Below are positions 6,057 through 12,047 of a DNA stretch of 12,047 bases, piece after piece (within the stretch, counting starts at the first letter, position 1; each line of letters starts with the position of its first letter). The position numbers and the translations under genes were made by a program. The stretch covers positions 1-12,047 of the forward strand of contig VBMC01000003.1 in the NCBI GenBank assembly GCA_005879015.1. The letters run 5' to 3'. Source of the stretch: Methanobacteriota archaeon (GTDB lineage Archaea; Thermoplasmatota; Thermoplasmata; RBG-16-68-12). The notes under the pieces were generated by a model. It had not been told where the DNA came from, ran no database searches, and saw only the letters and a program-made list of their open reading frames with translations.

Positions 6057-7086
6057 CAGCGCATTCGAGAAGCTTGAGACGCGCGGGACGCTCACGAAGA
6101 CGAAGCGGTTCAGACCCGGAGAACAGACGGAAAAGGCGCACCACATGGTGAAGCTGCCGAAGGGCGCGAAGCCCGTCAGCGTGAGCCTGACGCCGAAGCA
6201 GCAAGTCGCGTGGCGCATGTTCGGGAAGTTCGTGCAGGCCCGGAGGAAAGAGGACCCGGACCTCGAGGAGAGCCTCCTGCGGGCGCACATCAAGCTCCGG
6301 CCGGAAGAATATCTCGCGGTCGCTTGGATGAACACGACGTTCGCCGCGGTGGGCGCAGTGATCGCCGCCTCCGTCGCCGCCCTCTTCCTGTTCTTCCTCC
6401 AGATTCCGATTTTCACCCTGCTCATCATGCTCGGCCTGGTCGCGGCCATTCCGATTTTCTTCTCATACATGTATTTCTTCGGCCTCCCGGTCGGGTACCA
6501 TGGGAAACCGGCCTCCATGGCCAAGAAGCGCGGCCACAAGATCGACAAGAAGATCTCGGGCGCGATGTCGTTCATCTCGGCAATGGCCTCGGCCGACGTC
6601 CCCGTCGACGTGATCTTCAAGGAACTGTCCAAGCAGACGATCTACGGAGAGGTCGCCCGCGAGGCGGAATGGATCACCCGGGACACCGAACTGCTCGGCC
6701 TCGACATCTTGACCGCGATCCGGAAGGCCTCTCAGCGCTCGCCGTCGGCCAAATTCCAGGACTTCCTGCAAGGCGTCGTGACGACGTCGACGAGCGGCGG
6801 TCAGCTGAAACCCTACTTCCTCGTGAAGGCAGAGCAGTTCGAAAAGGAAGACCGCCTCGAGATGCGGAAGAAGATGGAGACGCTCGGGATGCTCGCCGAG
6901 TCCTTCGTGACCGTCGTCGTGGCGTTCCCCCTGTTCCTCGTCGTCATCATGGCGATCATGGCCCTGATCAGCAAGGGCTCATCCGGCACGATCCTCGTGC
7001 TCCTGTACGTCGTCGTGGGCCTCATGATTCCCCTGAGTCAGTTCGGTTTCATCTTCGTCATCTGGAACATGGAGCAGGAGGGCTGA
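6049..7086 (+). CDS. TadB/TadC-like (GspF domain) pilus platform protein 1
   Basis: About 345 residues, counted from the TTG start supported by GGAGGTGA. Layout: a charged cytoplasmic N-terminus (1-90), two transmembrane helices (about 97-117 and 121-145), a cytoplasmic T2SSF/GspF domain (about 165-280), and two more helices (about 285-307 and 313-338). Inside the domain are the typical AMASADVPVDVIFKEL helix pair and the TSTSGGQLKPYF region. The protein would form half of the inner-membrane platform on which the secretion ATPase acts. It carries one GspF domain, unlike FlaJ, which has two in a single chain; this matches TadB/TadC and Methanococcus EpdJ/EpdK. The stop codon is 1 nt before the next start. 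Confidence 0.88.
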   Translation: MGSSAFEKLETRGTLTKTKRFRPGEQTEKAHHMVKLPKGAKPVSVSLTPKQQVAWRMFGKFVQARRKEDPDLEESLLRAHIKLRPEEYLAVAWMNTTFAAVGAVIAASVAALFLFFLQIPIFTLLIMLGLVAAIPIFFSYMYFFGLPVGYHGKPASMAKKRGHKIDKKISGAMSFISAMASADVPVDVIFKELSKQTIYGEVAREAEWITRDTELLGLDILTAIRKASQRSPSAKFQDFLQGVVTTSTSGGQLKPYFLVKAEQFEKEDRLEMRKKMETLGMLAESFVTVVVAFPLFLVVIMAIMALISKGSSGTILVLLYVVVGLMIPLSQFGFIFVIWNMEQEG

Positions 7087-7087
7087 G

Positions 7088-8017
7088 ATGACGAACGCGG
7101 AACTGGAAAAGGCCCGCGTCCGGCTCTACGAGAAATCGGACCGCAAGCCGGCGATCATGGCGACCGGAGGGGCCCTGATGGCCCTCTTCGGCTTCATCGC
7201 CTTCCTGAACCTGATCGGTTCGGTGAGCCTCGCCCTCCGGCCCGGTCAACAACCGATCGAACGCTTCCTCTTCTGGCTCGTGTTCGCCATCATGGGATTC
7301 ATCGGTCCCTACGGCTTCTTCTTGGCCAAGAGGCAACGCGAGATCAAGCAGGTCGAGCGACGGCTCCCGGACTTCCTTCGCGACGTCGCGGAGGCGGGGC
7401 GTTTCGGCATGACCCTCGCGGACGCGATCGTGGTCTCGAGCAGCGGCCGGTACGGCAAGCTCACGCCCGAAATCAAGAAGATGGCGGCTCAGATCACCTG
7501 GGGCGTTCCCGCGACGGAGGCGCTTCGCCTCCTTGCGACCCGCGTCAAGACCCCGATGGTCGAGCGGGTCGTCGCGATCATCGTGAAGTCGTCCGACGCG
7601 GGCGGCGATGTGGCCGATGTGCTGACGATGGTCAGCCACGACACCAAGGAGAACCAGCTCACGGAGGACGAGCGGCGCATCACGATGTCCACGTACATCG
7701 CGGTCATCTACATCTCGTTCATGGTGTTCCTGGTGACGATCTGGATCCTGAACGTGACCTTCCTCCCGAAGATGCTGGAGGCGAGCGGCGCCCTGGAAAC
7801 CGGAGCGGGTGGCGCGCTCGCCGGCGCGAGCCCCCTCGCCAACGACTTGCCGACGGTCGTCTACAACGTCAAGATCGCGTTCTTCATCGCGGTTATCGTG
7901 CACGGCCTCGGGGACGGTATCCTTGCCGGCGTCCTCGATACGGGGAAGATCGCGAACGGGCTCCGTCACAGCTTCATCCTGCTCGTCATCTGCGTGCTCG
8001 CGTTCCTGATCATCTGA
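7088..8017 (+). CDS. TadC-like (GspF domain) pilus platform protein 2
   Basis: A 309-residue membrane protein, the second half of the platform. Hydrophobic helices lie at about 22-48, 58-80, 203-227, 259-283 and 291-309. Between them the cytoplasmic GspF domain (about 85-195) shows the classic RRLPDFLRDVAEAGRFGMTL start, LRLLATRV, and SSDAGGDVADVL followed by a long charged helix. This is close to the TadC pattern 'LPDxLxxLAxxxxAGxxLxxAL'. GGAGG (7077-7081) sits 6 nt before the ATG, inside the end of the previous gene. A Gly/Ala-rich loop (233-252) separates helices 3 and 4 outside the cytoplasmic domain. It probably forms a heteromer with platform protein 1 and is served by one or both ATPases. 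Confidence 0.9.
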   Translation: MTNAELEKARVRLYEKSDRKPAIMATGGALMALFGFIAFLNLIGSVSLALRPGQQPIERFLFWLVFAIMGFIGPYGFFLAKRQREIKQVERRLPDFLRDVAEAGRFGMTLADAIVVSSSGRYGKLTPEIKKMAAQITWGVPATEALRLLATRVKTPMVERVVAIIVKSSDAGGDVADVLTMVSHDTKENQLTEDERRITMSTYIAVIYISFMVFLVTIWILNVTFLPKMLEASGALETGAGGALAGASPLANDLPTVVYNVKIAFFIAVIVHGLGDGILAGVLDTGKIANGLRHSFILLVICVLAFLII

Positions 8018-8021
8018 GGTG
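8016..8021 (+). promoter_or_regulatory. Shine-Dalgarno site pointing to ATG 8027
   Basis: GAGGTG lies 5 nt before ATG 8027 and covers part of the in-frame GTG at 8021. The ATG is therefore the better start for ATPase 2, two codons shorter than the longest frame. Confidence 0.55.
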
Positions 8022-8026
8022 TGCGA

Positions 8027-9841
8027 ATGAGCCAGTCCGCGGAGAAGGTTGATACCCAGGCAATCGAGAAGTTGAGCCGAAGGAAGGCCGCCACCGCAAG
8101 CCGCGTTGCGGACCTCGACCGGGAGCGCGGTGAAGCGAAGCAGATGCTCGACGACCTCGAGAAGAACCGCAAGGCCGCCGTCTTCGGCGCCCTCGACTCG
8201 ATCAAGAAGCGGTACTTCGGCCGCCTGCTCGGCGACCGGGGCATCAAGGTGAAGGCCCCGAAGGTCAGCGGCGTCGTGGAGACGACCCTCGGGAAGATCA
8301 CGACGATCCCGAAGATCGTCCAGAAGAACATGAACGAGATTGAAATCCAACCGATCCTGAAGAACTACGCGTACGTCCGGATCCTGTACGACACGATGGC
8401 GAACGAGTACTTCTACGAGGCGATCGAGCCGAAGCTCATCGAAGAGGAATCGGAACTCCTCGACGTCCTCAAGGAGATCCTCGTCGGCAACCTGGAGCTT
8501 CTCGAAGGCTCGGAGAGGGCCCAGAAGGAGAACTACCTTCGGCGCATGGTCGATGGCGTCCTCCGCGAGCTCGGCGTCGAACTCCACCCTGTCTCGAAGG
8601 AACGGATCATGTACTTCGTATTCCGGGACTTCATTCGATACGGGCCGATCGACGTCGTGATGACGGATGTCCAGGTCGAAGACGTCTCGTGCGACGGCGT
8701 CCAGGTGCCCCTGTACATCTACCACCGCAAGTACGGATCCATCCCGTCGAACCTGAAGTTCGACTCGGCGGAGGAGCTGGACTCCTTCGTCGTCTGGTTG
8801 GCCCAACGGTCCGGGAAGCACATCTCTGTCGCCCTACCCATGCTCGACGCCACGATCCCGGACGGTTCGCGTCTGCAGGCCACCCTCGGCATGCACGTGA
8901 CGAAGCGCGGCTCCTCGTTCACGATCCGGCGGTTCCGGGAGAACCCCTTCACCCCGCTCGATCTGGTCCGATTCAAGACGATGTCCCCGGAGATGATGGC
9001 CTACCTGTGGCTCGCCATCGAGAACGGGCAGAGCATGCTCATCTGCGGCGGGACCGCCTCCGGGAAGACGACGACGCTGAATGCGATCCTCCTGTTCATC
9101 CCGCCCCAGATGAAGATCGTGTCCATCGAGGACACCCGGGAGCTGAACCTCCCCCACGAGAACTGGGTGCCCCTCCTGACGCGCGCCGGGTTCGGCGGCA
9201 AGTCCGCGCACACGGGAAAGGCGGCCGGCGAGATCGACATGTTCGACCTGCTCACCGCGGCCCTCCGGCAGCGACCCCAGTACATGATGATCGGAGAAGT
9301 CCGTGGGCCCGAGGCGTTCGTCGTGTTCCAGGCGATGGCGACCGGCAAGTCGGCCTACACGACGTTCCACGCGGACGACGTGCAGGCGATGGTCCACCGC
9401 CTCGAGAACGATCCGATCAACCTGCCGCGGGCCCTGGTCGCCGCCCTGGACATCGTCCTGCTGCAGGCGCAGGTGAAGGTCGGGACGGACATGACGCGAC
9501 GCGTGAAGGCGATGGTCGAGGTTGTCGGGACGGACCCGGAGTCGAACGAGTTGATCACGAACTCCGCGTACACGTGGAACCCGGCCGATGACACGTTCAA
9601 CTATTCCGGCCATTCGTACGTCTACGAGAAGATATCCCTCACGCGGAACTGGAACCAGCGGCGGATGGAGCAAGAGGTCAAGCGACGCCTGGACATCTTC
9701 GACTACATGAAACGGACCGACATCAAGAACTACCGGGACGTCGCGAAGATCGTCTCGGCTTACTACCGGGACCCGGACGGGATGATCAAGATCGTTCGCG
9801 ACACCCTGGCGTCCCAAGGCGTCCAGGTTCCTGCGAGCTGA
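8027..9841 (+). CDS. Archaeal type II/IV secretion ATPase 2 (TadA/PilB/FlaI family), intact
   Basis: 604 residues from ATG 8027. The first ~95 residues are an extra N-terminal region relative to ATPase 1, highly charged and helical (about 8-65, possible coiled coil). Then come the N-terminal ATPase domain with DVSCDG (219-224) and the RecA-like domain: Walker A GGTASGKT (341-348), Asp box SIEDTRE (366-372), LTAALRQRP, Walker B MMIGEVRG (420-427), and His box TTFHAD (446-451). All catalytic motifs are present, so this is the enzyme expected to drive filament assembly as a hexamer on the platform proteins. It is a diverged paralogue of ATPase 1 over the whole shared length. It ends 8 nt from the convergent MFS gene, with no obvious terminator between them. 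Confidence 0.93.
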   Translation: MSQSAEKVDTQAIEKLSRRKAATASRVADLDRERGEAKQMLDDLEKNRKAAVFGALDSIKKRYFGRLLGDRGIKVKAPKVSGVVETTLGKITTIPKIVQKNMNEIEIQPILKNYAYVRILYDTMANEYFYEAIEPKLIEEESELLDVLKEILVGNLELLEGSERAQKENYLRRMVDGVLRELGVELHPVSKERIMYFVFRDFIRYGPIDVVMTDVQVEDVSCDGVQVPLYIYHRKYGSIPSNLKFDSAEELDSFVVWLAQRSGKHISVALPMLDATIPDGSRLQATLGMHVTKRGSSFTIRRFRENPFTPLDLVRFKTMSPEMMAYLWLAIENGQSMLICGGTASGKTTTLNAILLFIPPQMKIVSIEDTRELNLPHENWVPLLTRAGFGGKSAHTGKAAGEIDMFDLLTAALRQRPQYMMIGEVRGPEAFVVFQAMATGKSAYTTFHADDVQAMVHRLENDPINLPRALVAALDIVLLQAQVKVGTDMTRRVKAMVEVVGTDPESNELITNSAYTWNPADDTFNYSGHSYVYEKISLTRNWNQRRMEQEVKRRLDIFDYMKRTDIKNYRDVAKIVSAYYRDPDGMIKIVRDTLASQGVQVPAS

Positions 9842-9849
9842 GCGGGCTT

Positions 9850-10989
9850 CTAGGATCCGGCCGTCTTGCGTCGGACTCCCAACGCCGCCGTCCCGGACGC
9901 CACCATCGACAGGCCAAGGACGAGGAACAGGACCGCGTTCTGATTCTGCTGGAGCAACCAGCCCGCCAGGATCGCACCGATCGCCCCGATCCCGAAGACG
10001 CTCAAGAATGCGAAGCCGAACGCCGAACCCCGAAGGGGCCGGGGAGCCTCGCCCGTGACCAACGTGTTCTGCAGCGGCTCGAGGGAGAACAGCACTAGGC
10101 CGAACACGATCGCCGTGCCTCCGAAGAGGCTCCCGGGCTGGCCTCCGGACGCGAAGAGCGCGAGGAGCAGCAGCAGCAGGGCACCCGCGAAGCTCAACGC
10201 GAACAGGGCCCGCTCGGGCCGGGGACGTTCCGCCAGCCGCCCTGAGGCGACTTGCCCCACGGCACCGCACGCGAGCGCGAAGGCGAACAGGCCCGGTCCA
10301 ACGAAGAGCGGGAGAAACGCGAGACCCCCTTGATAGGCGAAACCGGCGAACATGTAGACGAGCAGGACCAGAATGAACGGACCCGTGAACAGGGCCCGAC
10401 GGGAGACGACAGAGCCCTGACCCCCCGCCGGGTCGTGGGGAAGGGGCGCGATCAGGAGGAGCGACGCCGCCGCGACCGCGGGGAGGATCAGCGCACCGGC
10501 TACGAGGCGCCAGGACCAGCCGATCGACAGCGCGGCACCAACGAAGGCGGGCCCGGCGGCGATCCCCAAACTCCCGCCCATCCCGTGCCAGCCCATCGCG
10601 CGGCCTTGCTCGGCCACACGCCGCGAGATGACGGCGAGGCCCGTGGGATGATAAATCGCTGAGGAGAAGCCCAAGGCCCCGAGGGACACCGCCAGCGCGG
10701 GAATCGAAGGGCTCACAGCGACCGCGGCCATCGATCCTCCGATGCCCACGGCGGACAGGAGGAGAAGCCGACCCGGCGCCCGGCGATCGGCGAGGAATCC
10801 GAACGGCACGGCACCAATCCCGTAGAGCCCGAAGCCGATTGCGAAGAGGAGCCCGAGGGTGAGAGGATCCGCATGGAAATCGTCGCGCCATGCGAAATTC
10901 AGGAACACGGGGATCGCGAGGATGTTCGCGTGCACCACGCCGTGCAAGAACCCGAGGAGGGCGACGACCCTACGATCCTCCCGTCGCAT
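9850..10989 (-). CDS. MFS transporter, fosmidomycin-resistance-like with YHPTG motif
   Basis: A 379-residue, very hydrophobic protein with about 11-12 predicted transmembrane helices. After helix 2 is the MFS signature loop GFLADRRAPGR (79-89, compare G-x-L-a-D-r-x-g-r-r). In helix 4 it has SSAIYHPTG (104-112), a motif shared with the Fsr/fosmidomycin-resistance branch of the major facilitator superfamily. A second, degenerate loop, SGRLAERPRPER, opens the C-terminal half. Such proteins export small molecules; the substrate here is unknown. It is transcribed toward the pilus operon. The ATG at 10989 has a TATA-like CCTTATCA about 27 nt upstream, so the mRNA may be leaderless. At the shorter end of the family (usually 380-410 residues) but not visibly truncated. 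Confidence 0.9.
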   Translation of the reverse strand: MRREDRRVVALLGFLHGVVHANILAIPVFLNFAWRDDFHADPLTLGLLFAIGFGLYGIGAVPFGFLADRRAPGRLLLLSAVGIGGSMAAVAVSPSIPALAVSLGALGFSSAIYHPTGLAVISRRVAEQGRAMGWHGMGGSLGIAAGPAFVGAALSIGWSWRLVAGALILPAVAAASLLLIAPLPHDPAGGQGSVVSRRALFTGPFILVLLVYMFAGFAYQGGLAFLPLFVGPGLFAFALACGAVGQVASGRLAERPRPERALFALSFAGALLLLLLALFASGGQPGSLFGGTAIVFGLVLFSLEPLQNTLVTGEAPRPLRGSAFGFAFLSVFGIGAIGAILAGWLLQQNQNAVLFLVLGLSMVASGTAALGVRRKTAGS

Positions 10990-11010
10990 TCGGCGACGAC
11001 AAGGTGACCC

Positions 11011-11020
11011 CGTGATAAGG
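11011..11020 (-). promoter_or_regulatory. TATA-like box of the MFS gene
   Basis: CCTTATCACG on the minus strand is centred about 27 nt before the MFS start codon, suggesting a leaderless or nearly leaderless transcript. Confidence 0.4.
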
Positions 11021-11033
11021 ATTTCTTCGGAGG

Positions 11034-11129
11034 TTACGCCCGGACGATCGCGCGCACCACTCCCGGAATCGCGAAGACCAAGCTGACGAGGAACGGCCGC
11101 AGCCAGGATGTCGCGCGTCGAAGGTTCAC
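11034..11129 (-). CDS. Possible 31-residue hydrophobic small protein
   Basis: A GTG-started frame in the spacer would encode a basic N-terminus (about 10 residues), a hydrophobic stretch SWLRPFLVSLVFAIPGVV long enough for one membrane helix, and a basic end before TAA, 45 nt ahead of the MFS gene. The frame stays open far upstream without stops, as GC-rich spacers often do. The GTG has no convincing Shine-Dalgarno site or TATA box. Listed only because its composition is membrane-like; it may well be chance. Confidence 0.18.
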   Translation of the reverse strand: MNLRRATSWLRPFLVSLVFAIPGVVRAIVRA

Positions 11130-11170
11130 GATACTCGAGGCACGACGGTGCCCATGGCCTTTGGGAAATC

Positions 11171-11188
11171 GTTCGGCCCAGGCCGAAC
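11171..11188. repeat. Perfect inverted repeat (8-bp stem) in the MFS/zinc-ribbon spacer
   Basis: GTTCGGCC-CA-GGCCGAAC is a perfect 8-bp inverted repeat with a 2-nt centre, about 55 nt downstream of the zinc-ribbon stop codon. It could be an RNA hairpin helping termination, or a dimeric operator. The rest of the 253-nt spacer (10990-11242) holds only the MFS promoter, a doubtful small frame and a T-rich tract. Confidence 0.5.
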
Positions 11189-11208
11189 CGAGCGGTCGCT
11201 GGGCCGCG

Positions 11209-11226
11209 AAAAGTGAAAAGGAAAGA
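11209..11226 (-). terminator. T-rich terminator after the zinc-ribbon gene
   Basis: On the minus strand, 16 nt after the stop codon, TCTTTCCTTTTCACTTTT is a pyrimidine tract with two T4 runs, the usual form of archaeal intrinsic terminators. It stands out in a GC-rich region. Confidence 0.5.
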
Positions 11227-11242
11227 GGTGAGCGGGCCGGAC

Positions 11243-12047
11243 TCAGAGGTCGTCGTCCGTCGTGTTCTCGCTGCCCGAGCCCGACTGGCCTTCGTCGTCC
11301 TGACCTTCGCCCGAGGGCTTCTTGATCACTTTCTTTTGCACGACGGGCTGCGCTGCGACCGGCTTGCGAATGACGCGGCGCGGGATCCCTTCGGTCCCGC
11401 TCGGGGACCCGGACTGTCCGCTCGGACCGTACGGGGACGCCTGGCTCCCGGAGGGAGTCTCCGGGGGCGGGCTTCCGCCGGGGCGTCGCGTCTGGATCAC
11501 GGGGGCCACGCCGCCGCTCCCGCCGCCGCTTGGCGGCCGGGGCGACTCACGCATGAGCGAGCCGCACTTGTGGCAGACGGTGGCCGTCACGGAGTTGAGG
11601 GTGCCGCAGGTCGGGCACGGCTTCGAGCCCATCTTGCGCATCTCCTCTTCCTCGCGGAGCCAATCCTCGAAGGTCACGAAGGTGGGCTGCTTGCGCCACC
11701 ACTCTTGGAACTCGCGGTCGGACAACGCACGGCCGAGTTGCCGGGATGCTTCCTCCTTGAACTTCGTTACGACCTCGTCGTACTGGAGGCGCATCTTCTC
11801 CTGGTAGTCGGCCATCTCGACCTTGCCCGTCGCGAACTCGACGCCGCACTCGGGGCACTGCTTCACGTCGACCGGGATCCAAGCCTGGCAGTTCGAGCAC
11901 TTCGCCATGTCCTTCTCGAACTCGACGCCGCACTTCGGGCACGACGTCGCGTCCTCGGGGATGAAGGCGCCGCACTCGCCGCACTCGACCATCTTGCCGA
12001 GGCCGTAGACCTTCCAGTACAGCGTGACGCCGATCACCGCCGCGGCG
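11243..12047 (-). CDS. Triple zinc-ribbon protein with disordered tail, N-terminus beyond window
   Basis: At least 264 residues (numbered from GTG 12037). The frame continues open through the right edge (AAA before V-I-G-V), and the residues before the first ribbon (VIGVTLYWKVYGLG) look like the end of a membrane helix, so the true start is probably outside. The other in-window start is Met16 (ATG 11992), with no ribosome site. Three zinc ribbons: C19-x2-C22/C33-x2-C36, C47-x2-C50/C61-x2-C64, and C141-x2-C144/C155-x2-C158. Between ribbons 2 and 3 is a charged helical segment rich in W, E and K (72-138). The tail (160-264) is Pro/Gly/Ser-rich, has two basic patches around RRVIRKP and KKVIKKP, and ends acidic. 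Likely a scaffold or nucleic-acid/protein-binding factor; function unknown. Confidence 0.85.
   Translation of the reverse strand, partial: AAAVIGVTLYWKVYGLGKMVECGECGAFIPEDATSCPKCGVEFEKDMAKCSNCQAWIPVDVKQCPECGVEFATGKVEMADYQEKMRLQYDEVVTKFKEEASRQLGRALSDREFQEWWRKQPTFVTFEDWLREEEEMRKMGSKPCPTCGTLNSVTATVCHKCGSLMRESPRPPSGGGSGGVAPVIQTRRPGGSPPPETPSGSQASPYGPSGQSGSPSGTEGIPRRVIRKPVAAQPVVQKKVIKKPSGEGQDDEGQSGSGSENTTDDDL

Noticed and set aside
7058..8821. Long minus-strand open frame (587 codons) opposite the platform protein 2 and ATPase 2 genes
   Set aside because: It mirrors well-recognised plus-strand genes, is dominated by Arg, Asp, Val and His as expected for an antisense shadow in GC-rich DNA, and shows no domain.
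8834..10891. Long minus-strand open frame (685 codons) across ATPase 2 and the MFS gene
   Set aside because: It crosses two real genes in a wrong frame, has low-complexity Arg/Gly/Pro composition, and has no recognisable family.
1..12047. CRISPR arrays, insertion sequences, integrase/attachment sites or phage genes
   Set aside because: No spaced direct repeats, transposase or integrase motifs, or duplicated tRNA ends in direct orientation were seen; the tRNA-Tyr trailer repeat is inverted, unlike an att duplication.

Overview
The window looks like a GC-rich archaeal chromosome fragment, probably Euryarchaeota and most likely the Thermoplasmata side; the lineage is inferred. The archaeal signs are TATA-type promoters placed about 26 bp from starts (some apparently giving leaderless mRNAs), T-rich terminators, an intron-containing tRNA-Tyr with the archaeal C1:G72 pair, and secretion ATPases and pilin-like proteins of the archaeal type IV filament family.

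Left part (1-1872). On the minus strand are the N-terminal part of a flavin-reductase-like FMN-binding protein, tRNA-Tyr(GTA) with a 39-nt intron, and tRNA-Phe(GAA). Between the two tRNAs, on the plus strand and with its own TATA box, is a QW-motif protein with the alpha/alpha-barrel signature of squalene/hopene cyclases and prenyltransferases. Next (1873-3324) comes an M20-family dipeptidase-like protein whose metal site differs from the family standard at two of its ligands.

Centre (3431-9841). This is a single plus-strand operon behind a strong TATA box, with genes overlapping or 1-12 nt apart and mostly led by Shine-Dalgarno sites: a type IV pilin-like protein, secretion ATPase 1, two separate single-domain TadB/TadC (GspF)-like membrane proteins, and secretion ATPase 2. 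The layout resembles Tad/Epd-type archaeal pilus loci, where the platform is two proteins instead of one FlaJ, but with two paralogous ATPases bracketing the platform genes. Two lesions stand out. The pilin-like gene has a -1 frameshift near 4350. ATPase 1 lacks exactly 36 residues, including Walker B, at about 5546-5552 compared with ATPase 2. Both could be real decay or specialisation, or assembly errors; reads would decide. No prepilin peptidase is in the window.

Right part (9850-12047, minus strand). A convergent MFS transporter with a YHPTG motif is followed by a 253-bp spacer with a perfect hairpin and a T-rich terminator, then a triple zinc-ribbon protein with a disordered basic/acidic tail that runs off the right edge.

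The candidate system worth attention is the dual-ATPase archaeal pilus operon. The altered M20 metal site is the second most interesting item.
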